This document shows positions 21,590-32,828 of a DNA stretch of 64,000 bases, piece by piece. The notes under the pieces were generated by a model. That model made no database searches. It saw only the letters and a list, made by a program, of their open reading frames with translations, and was not told the DNA's origin. How positions within the stretch are numbered: the first letter of the stretch is position 1; every line of letters begins with the position of its first letter. The position numbers and the translations under genes were made by a program. Source of the DNA: Xiphias gladius (taxonomy: Eukaryota > Chordata > Actinopteri > Istiophoriformes > Xiphiidae); the NCBI RefSeq assembly GCF_016859285.1, contig NC_053405.1, positions 5,865,760-5,929,759 on the forward strand. The letters run 5' to 3'.

Positions 21590-21745
21590 TACTTTTCACA
21601 TTTTCCTGATTAGACTAACATTTCTTTACTCAAGTAACAGTTTCATTGCAGGACTTTTACATGTAACAGATTATTTCTGCAGTGTGGTACTAGTACTTTT
21701 ACTTTCTGAATACTGGATCTGAATACTTCCTCCACCACTGCGAAA
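21590..21745. repeat. Dispersed repeat ending GAATACTTCCTCCACCACTG
   Basis: The stretch has tandem TACTTTTACTT-like phrases and ends CCTCCACCACTG. This is a pattern I know as highly repeated in percomorph genomes, flanked by CAGTGGTGGAA-type ends. A related piece lies at 24095-24215. Assignment is by recollection, not by a search. Confidence 0.5.
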
Positions 21746-22038
21746 TTCCGGGGCGATGCAAAAAAAAAACAAACTGCCATGCCTTACTCAACCGATCCGA
21801 ACCTAAAAACAAATGCTGAGAATTACATGGAAATGACTTTGCCAGGTGAATTTGGTTTCTCCGGAGGTTAATCGACATTGATTTTGTTCATGTATTTTAC
21901 AGTTAAGTATATTTTCCTCTCATTTCTCCTTTGTCCTCTCTTCGGTGTTCATGTCCATCCTTAAATGGCTTCTCAGTCCCTTGTGTTTTTAAGCTCCACA
22001 AACAAAAGTTTGCATTCGCTGCCGCTGCGTTGAGAAGG

Positions 22039-22125
22039 ATGTCTCGGAACCTGGAAGAAATAAAACCCAAGCCAAGTTATCCGTTCCACCTTCAGAAACT
22101 GGATTCTGGAGTACACGCGAAGAAG
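22039..22125 (+). CDS. Candidate first exon of a small unknown gene (29 codons)
   Basis: ATG at 22039 opens a frame that ends exactly at AAG|GTACGG, a good donor, in phase 0. It begins MSRNLEEIKPKPSYPFHLQK and ends GVHAKK. The frame is also open upstream, but this ATG (GAAGGATGT) is the last before the donor. The matching next exon is 23540-23639, whose acceptor is phase 0. I do not recognise the protein. It may instead be part of an upstream kng1 transcript carrying a short upstream frame. Confidence 0.35.
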
Positions 22126-22504
22126 GTACGGTTGTCGCCGTTGATTCTGTGCCACAGTTCGGTTTCTATTAACCCACTAGGAGGCCGCAGGGGCAAAAAT
22201 GAACTGTGGGCACCCAGTGTGCCCCCCTGTTTGTAGTAAGTTAAACAAAAACCTATTTAGTAATATGTGTTACATTTTGAGTAGAAAATAATAAATAATA
22301 AATAATAAAAAAAAGTAGAAAAAACAGCTAATAATGCAGGACGAATAATAATCTCTCAAAGCCCGGATCAGTTCATGTGATATGGTGCCTTAGTCATGCA
22401 CATTCCCACCAGTGCATCTGGTGTGTATTAGTTTAGATATACACAGATGTGTGCACACACTGTGTATTTTATTATGAAGGATTAGGTAAAGCTGTGTGGG
22501 TGTA

Positions 22505-22510
<6 letters not shown>

Positions 22511-22534
<24 letters not shown>
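22511..22534. repeat. (GT)n microsatellite
   Basis: About 12 GT units between the two candidate exons of the lamp3-kng1 interval. Confidence 0.85.
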
Positions 22535-22535
<1 letters not shown>

Positions 22536-23112
22536 TACAGCTATTTTCATAGAAGTTTAATAGTTTATCTACTCTGTGTGCTTTACACGGTGGGCAGTTT
22601 ACTCAGTAGCTGTTTCTAATAAGCAGGAAATATTTTCTCTTTGCATGTGTAACCACAAGAGGGCGGAATTATACTTTTATAAATCTGCTCTTCTCTAAGC
22701 TTTTACACAATCAGAATTTTTTTATATCTACATTCTCTACAAAACTATGCCACTGTAAGAACCCACTCGCTGTATCTATAGTTGCAGATGTGTCCGTGAT
22801 GGAGGTCAAGCGATTCTCTAAATGTTAACAGAGCCGACGACCTGTCAGGCACGTCCACAGGCTTTTGGCCTGTCGTCGTCAGTCTGCAGGTACAGGTGAC
22901 CTTTGTGCACCCGGTGAACTTGCGTGTATCCCTGTACTTGCGGAGAGACAACGCAAACACAATGTCCGTACGATGCAGCTACATATGGAGCGTAACATCC
23001 TAGCACATTTCACCTCGTTTCGCAGAGGAGCAGTGGGGAAATCGGAGTGTTTTAGGTTAAAGGTCGACAGGGACAAAGTACCAGTTAAAACACACTAAAC
23101 ACACACCGAGCG

Positions 23113-23150
23113 CACACACACACACACACACACACACGCACGCACGCACA
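23113..23150. repeat. (CA)n(CGCA)n microsatellite
   Basis: About 12 CA units followed by ACGCACGCACGCAC. Confidence 0.85.
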
Positions 23151-23426
23151 GGGGCCTTCTAAACACGTACAGTTGAGGAAGTTTTTGCTGGCGCACAGTC
23201 AGTGCCTATTCCACTCTACTTGACGTGGTTTATTTCATGAGTATGTGTTTGTCCAGCTGCAGGTAGGAGAGTGTTTGCTCTCCCAAAGTCACTAATGAGG
23301 GAAGTTAGCACATCTCCCGAAAACTCTCTCTCTCTTTCTGATAATGACTGTTGTGTTGACTCGACAGGTAGGAGGGCAAACAGAAAAGCAAACATTTGCT
23401 CTCCTTTTACCGTCCGAGCGTTTTGA

Positions 23427-23456
23427 GTGTGTGTGTGTGTGTGTGTGTGTGCGTGC
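23427..23456. repeat. (GT)n(GC)n microsatellite
   Basis: About 12 GT units then GCGTGCGT, about 85 bases before the candidate exon at 23540. Confidence 0.85.
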
Positions 23457-23539
23457 GTCCCCTGTGCCCTCCTGTCCTCTGTGTATGTGTCCATCTCTGT
23501 GTCATCATCCTTCCCAGGATTTCCCACCTACTGTTTCAG

Positions 23540-23639
23540 GAGAACTTCAATCAGTCGTCCGTCCCTGTGCGGAGAGTAGGTCGAGTTTTTCTTCTCCAGG
23601 CTCGGCAGGATCGACAGCAGGCCTCCACCTTCGGAAACT
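23540..23639 (+). CDS. Candidate second exon of a small unknown gene (33 codons plus 1 nt)
   Basis: Acceptor TACTGTTTCAG before 23540 and donor T|GTAAGTGC after 23639 are both strong. The frame that continues from 22125 is open throughout: it starts ENFNQSSVPVRRVGRVFLLQ and ends QQASTFGN. If a third exon begins after TTTGCAG (about 23804) or TTCGTAG (about 23855), the frame closes within a dozen codons, giving a protein of roughly 70-75 aa. The latter exon would run into the kng1 start at 23889, which would make both segments upstream kng1 exons. Confidence 0.35.
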
Positions 23640-23888
23640 GTAAGTGCTGTATCACCAACTCTTCACATTAAGTCTCTCAAGTTATCAACACGCTTCCTTT
23701 TCGTGCTACGAATAAGGAATTTGAGATTGATCCAGCGAACACTGTCAGAGTTAGGAGGTCCATTGTACATGAAATGCACTGACATTACACACACACATTT
23801 GCAGCTGAAAGTCTTCAACCGCTGTGACGTTCGCCTTTTTTCTGTGCTTCGTAGCGGAGCAGAGCCAGACATCCATCGAGGTCAGACA

Positions 23889-26800
23889 ATGAGGCGTGGA
23901 GTGGGCCTGTGTCTGCTGGGCCTGCTGTGCCTCCACAGCTGGGTCTTTGGGCAGGTAAGGAGACAGCAACAGGAGCCATAAGCTCCGGCTGGCTTTGTGG
24001 CATTAGACCCAGGTAGTACTGCGTAGATGAGCAGATGAACTATTATGTATCCGAGGTAAAAGTGCAGTGTTTCCCTCTGAAACGTGGAGAATGAGTGTAG
24101 TCCACAAGTAAGTATAAAGTAGCATAAATGAGAATACTGAAGTAAAATTAAATTTTTTCTAAAATGATACTTGAGTACAGTATTTGAGTAAATGTACTTA
24201 GTTACTTATTTCTGATATTGGATAACAAGCACGATGTATTTGACAGCCACAGTTTTGGATTATTATGTAAATCCCGTTCTGAAAACTGACTTTGACCTGT
24301 TTTCAGTGTTGTTTATTTTAGTCATTCCCAGGCAATAAAAAAAAGCGCAGTAGAAGTATGAACGTGCATCTTGTATCGCAGAGATGTTTTGGGGTTTCTT
24401 TTTTTCTATGTCGCTAATCATCTCACAGCACCTCCAACTTATCTTACGAACCCTCTCCGGCGTCCCCAGTGCCAGGGCCGGGGACTTCGGTTTTAGTTTA
24501 TCGTAGTCAGTCATCCCCTCCGTCTTCGCCGGTGAATCTCCCTCCGTGGTGATTCTCTCCCTCTCCCTCTCGTTCAGGAGCCGGTGGGGGACCAGCCTTC
24601 CGCCCATGTCTTCTGTGACGACCCATCGGCGGAGAGGGCCGTCCACAGCGCTGTGCACAAGTTCAATGAGAGGCTGAGCACCGGATACAAGATTGCCCTC
24701 TTTCAGATACAATCGGCCGTCAAGGTACAGGGATCATAAAAACAGATGTGACTTCCTGCATATTCACCTGCCCTGCTTTGTCTCAGCATACACAGTCTTC
24801 AAGACCCCTTATAAGGTCTGAAGGAAAAAGGACCGGAACCCTGATATTCCTATAATATATATAAATTTAAGAGAGAGCTTGTAGGCTACAAGATTTTTCT
24901 TTTCCTTTAAAATGCTATAGTTTTACAGGTGATCGGTCACTTCCAGCATTATTGCTGCACTCACCTCTACTGTATTCCAGAGGCGTAGCTGGACTGACTA
25001 CTTTATACACAGCTGTTATCAAAACTGAGGAAAGTGTGTGGGGGGGGGGGATATACAGAAACAGTACTTGCTTTAACGCACAGTGCCCCACATGAGGAAA
25101 TGTATCACTGTTCCCCTTAATGGGACAATTCAACGAAGAAGGTTTAAACAGATTTTTTGTTTTTGTTTGTTTTCCTGATTAAATATTAAATGAACTTTTT
25201 ATGCCAATCTGGCTTATTTTATGTTTTGAATATAAATCCTTGATCTTTACAATATTAGCTGCTACATGCCAGAGAAATTTAGTGAAGAAATGGAGTGTAT
25301 AAAAAGCAGCTAATACATTTCTAACTGAAATGTAATAAGAATAAAGTTACATAAAATTGATGTAATGTGCCCAATAAATAGAAATAACAGTTGTTCTTCT
25401 ATAAGTGAAACAGCAGTTTAATGAATTTAAAAACAAAATTCTTTCATTTGTTGTGTGAAAAGATTCGGATGCAAGTCCTTGTGACTTGCTTTCGAAATCC
25501 ACACGGCTCATTTCAGAGCTGAAACTGGAAGGTGACGAAACGAGAGGAGCTCAAGCTGCGGGGTGGTGACCAAGAAATTCTGGGAAAGCGTGTTTAGACA
25601 CTCTGACCTCTGACACACGCTCATTCTGTGCGTCTCTCCTTCCAGTCAGAGAACGGCTCGGGCTCGGTGTACTCACTGCACTTCACCGCCAGGAGGAGCG
25701 ACTGTCCGGCCGGGAGCAGCAAACCCTGGACAGACTGTGACTATCTGCCTTTTGGGCGCAAGGTGACGATGATGGGGCGAGACCCAGTTTCTCATATTCA
25801 CGTTCTCCCCTCGCATAACTGTCCTCCATTCACCTCTGTGGAGAAAGCACCAAGAATAAACTGTAGTGTAAATACTTAGGCACGTTTGCACTGGAACATT
25901 TGGGGCATTTGGAGCAGATCATATTTCTTACAGTTAGTAGCGACGGTTCTATTGCTCATCACCAATCATAACAAAAACATCCTCTACCCTGTTGTTTCCC
26001 CCAGAGGCCGATTTCTTGCAACGCCACGGTCCACGTGACGGAGACAGAAACAGACACTATGCAGGTGGATTGTCTGCTCGGTGAGTGAGTGAGTGAGTGA
26101 ATGAGTGAGCGAACAGGGAGACCTGGCTAGGAGGTAAACTCATTGGATGGTTGTCTCTAACAGCTATGACACAAGTAGAGCCAGGGTTAGCTGCCGGCGC
26201 GGTGAAACGCTCTTGCTCAGAGAAACGGCTCAACCTGTTGCTTGCTGGCCGAGAGTCCACTCTCGTGGTGGCAGGATAAACACGAGGCTGGAGCCGGCGG
26301 ACGGTTAGCTTGGCTCGGCGTAGAGAGAGGTTGAATACAGGGAGGAAAGGGACGACGGTCCGACCTCCTGTCAGAGCACAACTCGATGTTTTCACTCTTC
26401 AGTTTTTGTGCGGGCTAAACACACGAGATACAACCTTGGTAGTTAGTGAGCTTTAGTAAACTTTTGCTACATTTGGAGAGAGCCAGGCTAGCTCTTTCCC
26501 TCTGTTTCCAGTCTCTATGCTAAGCTACGCCAACTGACTAACTGCCAGCTGACGTCTCGTGTTCAACAGAGAGACTGAAGGGTGGTTGAAATCTTCTGGT
26601 CTCGTGCTGCGCTCGCGTCGTAGTTTTTAAACCGGAATTACGAGCCGCCACGTGGGGGAAAAAGCTCGCGTCGACCCCTGACTTTTAAGTCCGAGCCGGA
26701 GACATCGGGAGTTTCTGACGCCAGTGACTCCCGCCGCTTGGTGACGAGAACCGCAAACTTTGCCAACAGACGAGCTGTCGGCAGAATTAAAAAACCCAAT

Positions 26801-29800
26801 ATTGACACTAACACTAACACGATTCAGCTCATTTTACAGGAGCTGTACATCGTTTGTATCTGGCTTCACTTGGTAATGAACTGCTAACAAATACGCAACC
26901 AAAAAACCAAATTAGCAATTTCAAGGTATTTACCTGGTACGACTATAAGCTTAGCACAATGGTTAACCACCTTGGAACCCTGTGTGAACACGGTGGAATA
27001 AGGGGTGTCTTGCGTGTTCTTGCCATTCATTCAAGAAACTGAAAATGTCAAACTACTACTAGAAATATGACAAAAAGTACATGAGATCTGAAACACAATA
27101 TAAAAGCCTTTTGTTTGCCTTGTCTCAAGGTCTCTGCAGTCTGAAATAATCTGGGGCACTTAAGGGACAAGTGATTCCACTTTGCCAGAAACTTGAACAG
27201 AATTTAGAGTGAAGATTCTTTTCAACTTGGGGCTTAATTGAAGACATTAAAGCCGTGGAACCAGTGGCTCATTGACAACTATTACCTCTCTTGTCAATCT
27301 GATGCCTCCACCGGGGGAACTGGCCCGCTTCAAGTCTCATCCCACGTAATGAGAAAGACCGAAACCAGTATTACCCAGAGTTTTTCGTATCTTCCGAGCA
27401 CTGTCTGATCACGTGTCGAGAAATCTTTCCTACGGCAGGAAACCCTCAGCGGCATCAGCGTGGTCCACCACGACTCCCTGTATCGCAGGGCTGAGTCATT
27501 GAGGAAAACGTACACGGGTGGGCGCAGACGATACGCAGGGTTGTGTGATTGTGTAATATATCAACACTATCTGCAGATAGTGAGAGCACTTTAACTCATC
27601 CCACCATAAAAGGCAGCGGCATAGCCTAGACTTTAATCTGTTTGCCTAACCAGCCCACTGTTGGCCTACGGTAAATAGATGCTATGTGTTCTCTATCCTG
27701 TTTCCAGAATGTTTTGCAAGTCTTTCGAGGCTGAGTTTGCATTTTTCTGTAATAGAGTAGTAATTCGCCTGCTGCAGCGGGACCTGGCCTTAAATAAAAA
27801 AAAACAAAAAAACAAAAATGGCGTGGTTTGAAACCTGCGGTGTTACAATAGTTTCATTTAACAGGCTGGATGCAGCATCAGCTGTCTTACTTCGATAATA
27901 AAGCTGGTCTTTCCCTAGGTAGTTAAAGGGGAACGCCATCAATTTGGTACATAAAAGGCTGTTTTCGGGGCTTGGGGAGCAGCTACTACGGCATTTATGG
28001 AAAAAAAAGTTATGAAAAACCTTTTGCTGCGTGAAATCTGGCGTTGGAAGTGAGCTCATCAGACCTCGGTAGCCCACTGGGTAATGTAGGAGCCAGGTTT
28101 TGACAAGGATGCAGAATGCATGGAATAAAAAACAGACGATATCTGTGTTTGTTTTGTTTTTTTTTTGTTTTCTTTACTGTCCATGTTGAGTCCGACAGTC
28201 TAGATTGGAGTTCTCTTTTAAATAAGGGCTCTATGGACGCTGCTGTACTCGACCCTTAAAGCAAGCAAGACACATGCTCCCGTAAACTTGGCAATATGGT
28301 CGACTGGATCAGAAGTAAAGTAAGAGGTCATTGGAGGTCAGTGGACTCCAGTTTCAAAAAACAATGCCAGCAGCTTTACTAAAGTATCCGCGGTATTCTT
28401 CCATCGGAGAAACGCTGTCAAAGTACAACCTGACCTGTTACAATTCAGAAATCTAAATCGATGTGTTCATTTTTAGCATCTGGACGATTGTAAGACTATC
28501 ATAAGTTCCCTCTTTCGCCCGAGATGCAGGGGCTTTCCAGATATCTGTCAGAATTGATTATTTTTCTTGTTTTATTTTTTTTCTCATTAAAAACTGTTGG
28601 CTCGACCAGCGTAGTGCAGAAACACACTTCAACACTCTCTGCCGCCTGATTTTATCTCCCTGTGCGCTTCTCCGTGTCGTTTTCGATATTGGAAGAGCAA
28701 GTTTTATCAGTTTTACACAAGTTTTAAGGACGTATTTATTTGACCTTACATACAACTAGTGTCTCTCCATCACACATCTCTCACTTTGTTACATTTGCTG
28801 AACCTTTTAAATTTTATTGACATATATTTCTAATCAGTCATTTAATTGGATTATGTCCTCTTGACTTAAAGTGTATTTTAATCTTGTGTGTTATTTGCAT
28901 CCGTGTATTATGTTTTACTTATTTCTTAATGGGAAGCCCTGTATAAATCTATGCTGATCGGTATCCCAGCAGCAAGGGTGACAGTTTCATGCAGCAGTAG
29001 TGATGAGAAATGCGCGCCAATGGTGCCTTGAGGTGACCATGTGGTGAGCAGCCCGAGCCACAGCCGTCTGCCGTCACCTCTTCTTACTTGGTCTCTGCTT
29101 CAGTCTGTCTTTTCCACTTTTTCACGGTCTCGCCTCCTCCTCCAGATGATTATATCATTCCAGAGAAGGCTTCCTGTTTGGGCTGCCCCGTGGAGATTGA
29201 CGAGAACTCAGAGGACCTTAAAGTTCCTCTGACCGTCTCCATCTCCAAGTATAACGCCATCTCCGAATCCAACCACCTGTTCACCCTGCACAGAGTTGGC
29301 CACGCCACCAGACAGGTAGAGACCGGCTTATATGAAGGGAGAGGAAGTAGGAAGGAAGTCCTTCTTTTCTACCCACTGTGCGTATGTATCCCTGCAGGTG
29401 GTCGCCGGTTTCAGGTTCAAGCTGAGATTTGATATGAAGAAAACCACCTGCACCAAGGCCGAACACAAGGACCTGAGCGAACTGTGTCCCTCCGATGAAC
29501 AGGACGTGGTAAATACCGAAACAAAACACATACGACCACTGACGTCATGTGAGCTTTGCCAGGCTTATTTAACTTGATGTGTCTGTGTGTGTGTGTATTT
29601 ATGTGTGCAGGAGTTTACAAACTGCAACTCTACAGTGGATGTAGCTCCGTGGAGACTTGAGCCCCCAGAGGCCCAGTTAGAGTGCGAAGCAGGTGCACTG
29701 CCTTCCACGGTGAGACCCACTTGTCAGAACATAGTCAAACATTTTTTAGAAACCCAATAGAGAGCAGGAAAGCCGCTGATGTTCCCCCACGCTCTGATAT

Positions 29801-31742
29801 ATAACTCTAATGCTTCCGTGCCTTGGTTTGTCCTTATTATTGTTCTAATTATTTATTCAAATCCATGACTGTCTTTTTCTAACTGTGAAGCACAGGTTTT
29901 GAAAAACCCTACGGTTTTAGTTACTTATTTACGATATCGTCGGGCTTTAAGAGCGGCCACTCCACTGAAACAGCTCTGTCGTCCGACATGGTAACATTAG
30001 CCGTCGACTTCAGAGCAGACAAAAACCCGGTTTAATGAATTCATTTCAATTTTTGTTAGGTCTTCGGTTTCGGAAAGGCTAAAAAAAAAAAAAAAATTTA
30101 AAAAAGACACCCCCTCCAAACTCTTTGGATACTGAGTATTTCTCTCACTAGAGGCCCGTGCACACAGCTTTGGCAAACTGACAAACCCGCTGCCCCCGAC
30201 ACACGATCAACTTTAAAGTCGGCCAATGTGTTAACAAGCAATTCCCTAGTTATACACCCAGCAGACGTGGAGTAACGTTGGCATTCATTTGTACCCCTGT
30301 TTCTGGCCAGCGGACAAATCTGAGTCCGGGAAGCATTCTCCTTTCAACATTGTTCTGAAATTTACCACCTCCTGAGAAAAATATCTCGGTCTTCAATCCA
30401 CTTCATGCTGGGTAGCTGCTGTCAGCTGTCGCGAGGCTCCTTCTCTGGCTTTCACATCCACCAACTCCAACCCCTAAAACGTGTTGTCCAGAAAAAAAAT
30501 AAAAAAGATAGATCACCAGAATGGTGTGATATAGGTCATATGCTGGAAGTAATATCAATATACAGTACATCCGAGGGTAATTCAACCCCCTCCGTGATTT
30601 TAAAAAATGGTAAAAAGTGGGTAAGGCGCAGAGAGGGAGGGTGGAGGGCGTGGATGTGTGAGGACGGAGTTGCTCAGTGACCGTAAGGGACCTATGCTAG
30701 AGGGCTCTTTGGGGGTGGAGGTCTTTTCCCCTCCAGGACCCCCCGAAGCAGACATTAGTGTGGTGGAGGGCCACGGTGGCTGCCGAGCCGAATCAGTTCG
30801 AGCCGTTGGCGCCGGTCCCAGTAACGCCTGAAGCCAGAGCTCACGGAGCCGAGCGCGTAGTCAGAATAGCGACCTCGTGAAAAATGCAAGCGAGCCATGT
30901 GAGGGTCTGAAGGGGAAAGAATGCAGTCCGGGGGTGCTCCTACAGCCGTCACAAGCACAAGTCCGAACTACTGCGCCAAAATTGAAAAATATTACGTACA
31001 GGGTTAGCAAAAAATAGCATAAACTCCTGCAAATGATGAGTCTGGAGTAGTATATATTGGAAAATGAGCGCGGTTTCACGGACTCCCGCTCAAAGACGGG
31101 CGCTGGGGGAGGTGGGCCGCCCGCCTCTGATTAGAGGGCGTTAACATTATTTTTTTGTAACACACATTTCATGACGTACGTAAGTCCTAAACGACTGACT
31201 CTGTGTCAGCGTCGGCCTCGCAAGGTTCAGGATGATTTAAAACAGCAGATGGCGCGTTGAGCTATTTTCAACCTACGAAATGCAAATTTTCACCGATGTG
31301 TCTCATCCCACTACCGTCAAATCGTTAGGTTTACGGCTCAAAGGAACATGTTTAAGTGTGCAGTACCTCTTTAAAGATTGTTTATGTTCTAGACAAAAGA
31401 CACATACTGTGTTCGTTTCTCCAGTTGTTCCGGCGCCGTCCTCCCGGCTGGTCTCCGCTCAGGAACCTTCTGTATAACGTCCTCCCCACCACCGTACGCC
31501 CATTTCCACCCTCACATTCCCCCTCCAAGGCTCCCGCCAAGGAAGAATCGTCCGAGGAGGACACGGCAACCTCCAAGCCCTCCGCCTCCCCTGATGTGGC
31601 CTCGGGCGCTGACAACCCCTTGCACTGCCCGTCCAAGCCCTGGAAGCCTTTCCACCCGGCCCTTCCGCCTAAAGCTCCTACGATGGCTACCGTAGAGCTG
31701 TCAGCAGCTGAGGCCCTCAAAGATACAGACCTGCTGGCATAA
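23889..31742 (+). CDS. kng1: Kininogen 1, bradykinin precursor (8 exons, 367 aa)
   Basis: A secreted plasma protein: a cysteine-protease inhibitor and the source of bradykinin, released by kallikrein. Exons: 23889-23954, 24578-24724, 25646-25762, 26005-26080, 29146-29315, 29398-29508, 29611-29709, 31425-31742; phases match over 1104 nt. Exon 1 is a signal peptide ending VFGQ. Exons 2-4 form cystatin domain 1, which lacks the QxVxG inhibitory loop. Exons 5-7 form domain 2, with QVVAG across the exon 5/6 junction. Exon 8 starts LFRRRPPGWSPLR, containing fish bradykinin RRPPGWSPLR, and ends in a Pro/Ser/Glu-rich tail. Two cystatin domains is usual for fish, against three in mammals. The predicted mature chain has 12 cysteines, including one near the N-terminus (VFC) and one in the tail (LHC), which probably pair as in mammals. 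Sequon NAT is in exon 4. Confidence 0.95.
24095..24215. repeat. Dispersed repeat, TACTTGAGTA-type, kng1 intron 1
   Basis: It contains TACTTGAGTACAGTATTTGAG and AAATGTACTTAGTTACTT, phrases I know as part of the same percomorph repeat seen at 21590. No coding content. Confidence 0.45.
26081..26110. repeat. (GTGA)n repeat overlapping the kng1 exon 4 donor
   Basis: Starting at the donor GT itself, GTGAGT is repeated every four bases through 26110. This gives several consecutive potential donors. Confidence 0.9.
26110..29145 (+). other. kng1 intron 4; no gene seen
   Basis: A 3.1 kb intron. The only structured piece I see is a partial copy of the fold-back repeat near 26478-26560, containing GCCAGGCTAGCT and CCAGTCTCTATGCTAAGCTA. 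Short open frames on both strands show no domain or splice support. Confidence 0.6.
26478..26560. repeat. Partial copy of the fold-back MITE
   Basis: It shares GAGAGCCAGGCTAGCT and TTTCCAGTC with the element at 4905-5206, then continues TCTATGCTAAGCTA, a phrase I know from the same percomorph repeat. Confidence 0.55.
29710..31424 (+). other. kng1 intron 7, with a GC-rich patch
   Basis: A 1.7 kb intron. The part from about 30690 to 31140 is GC- and CpG-rich (GGGGGTGGAGGTC, then GGGCGCTGGGGGAGGTGGGCC), unlike its flanks. I see no gene, RNA or repeat name for it. Confidence 0.5.
31425..31742 (+). CDS. kng1: kng1 exon 8: bradykinin and C-terminal tail
   Basis: The first codons give LFRRRPPGWSPLRNLL. 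Kallikrein-type cleavage would release RPPGWSPLR or RRPPGWSPLR, the known teleost [Trp5, Leu8] bradykinin. The remaining 90 or so residues are rich in Pro, Ser, Lys and Glu, and no His-rich binding region is present. The single cysteine (LHCPSKPW) is the likely partner of the N-terminal VFC cysteine. The stop is TAA at 31740-31742. Confidence 0.95.
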   Translation: MFRRRPPGWSPLRNLLYNVLPTTVRPFPPSHSPSKAPAKEESSEEDTATSKPSASPDVASGADNPLHCPSKPWKPFHPALPPKAPTMATVELSAAEALKDTDLLA

Positions 31743-31847
31743 ATCTTTCCACATTTATATATTCAAAATAATTTTCACACTGTCCCTCAATCTTGACGGA
31801 TTTTGTGTTTTTCCTTTTTCTGTAGACTAGTCCCATAGTTGAATTGC

Positions 31848-31852
<5 letters not shown>

Positions 31853-31879
<27 letters not shown>
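31853..31879. repeat. Poly(T) run, 27 bases
   Basis: An uninterrupted T homopolymer in the kng1 3' UTR, likely length-variable. Confidence 0.95.
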
Positions 31880-31884
<5 letters not shown>

Positions 31885-32186
31885 GAACATCTTCAGGGGT
31901 GTTATGCAGATTTAAAACTATGAAAGCAAGAGGGTTAAGTTAAAAGAACAACCAGTTTAAATGAAAAAGGAGAACGCAAACAATTTTTTTTGGGCCTCTA
32001 AAGCACTGGAAAAATAAGGACTGAAACGATGACAGAGCTCCATACCACTATCATACGAATTGCTGGTTGAGCGAGGAGGAAAACAGGTGTCAGTTTGTTA
32101 TCAGTGTCCTTCGAGTAAATCAAAGTAACGAGTGATTGAGTGCCTGCGCTGTCCATTTATTAGAAATGTGAAAAATCGGCAAGTGA

Positions 32187-32192
32187 AATAAA
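32187..32192 (+). promoter_or_regulatory. kng1: kng1 poly(A) signal
   Basis: AATAAA with a GT-rich downstream element (TTTGTGCTGGTTTTGTGTGTG). Confidence 0.7.
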
Positions 32193-32822
32193 ACTCTGTT
32201 CTTTGTGCTGGTTTTGTGTGTGAATATAAAATGCCTTTAAATGCTTTTCTTCCTGTAAAAAACAAAAAAAACAAAATCCCTGTAATCACATGCTTCCAAA
32301 TGGACAAACAATAATCAGCTCTGCTTTGGAACATAGAGTTCACAGTGTTTTTCCCCCTGACACCGTGTCCCATGACGTCCCTTAACAAAAGTCATAGCAC
32401 CCAGATGATCGCTCATCTGGTTCACCGTCTTTCAGATGGCCTTTCAATGTTGCCTCAATAATCAGATTAAGTTAACGGTTAACAGGACAAATGTTACGTG
32501 ACATTAGAAAAAGTCCCCGACAGTCCTTGTCCTCTCCAGGAAATTCTATTCCCCGAGTTTTGCTTTTCAAGAATCCACCTTTTAGTCTTCTGAGGTATTT
32601 AAAAGGTTTTGATTAACAGTGGGAACCCTGGAAATAAAATCAAAGTCAAGAATTTCAGCCGTCACGGTTGAACACGGCAGGCAACGCTTTACAAAATGCC
32701 TACCGTCAATTACTCATTACATCTTTCAACAAAGCGAGATTTTGTGAAGAGGCCTGCTTTACAGTCAAACCGCAGGAGGCGACAGTGCGAGAGCAAACAC
32801 AGCCAGGTGAATGTTTAACAAA

Positions 32823-32828
32823 TTTATT
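32823..32828 (-). promoter_or_regulatory. pik3ca: Candidate distal poly(A) signal of pik3ca
   Basis: TTTATT on the plus strand is AATAAA on the minus strand. Just downstream on that strand is TGGCTGTGTTTGCTC, a GT-rich stretch. It would make a 3' UTR of about 5.9 kb, close to that of human PIK3CA. Confidence 0.5.

Larger units (their letters stand above)
31743..32215 (+). other. kng1: kng1 3' UTR
   Basis: It follows the stop directly and includes a 27-base T run (31853-31879). AATAAA at 32187-32192 is followed by a GT-rich stretch at 32201-32223, a good cleavage signal. Confidence 0.65.
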
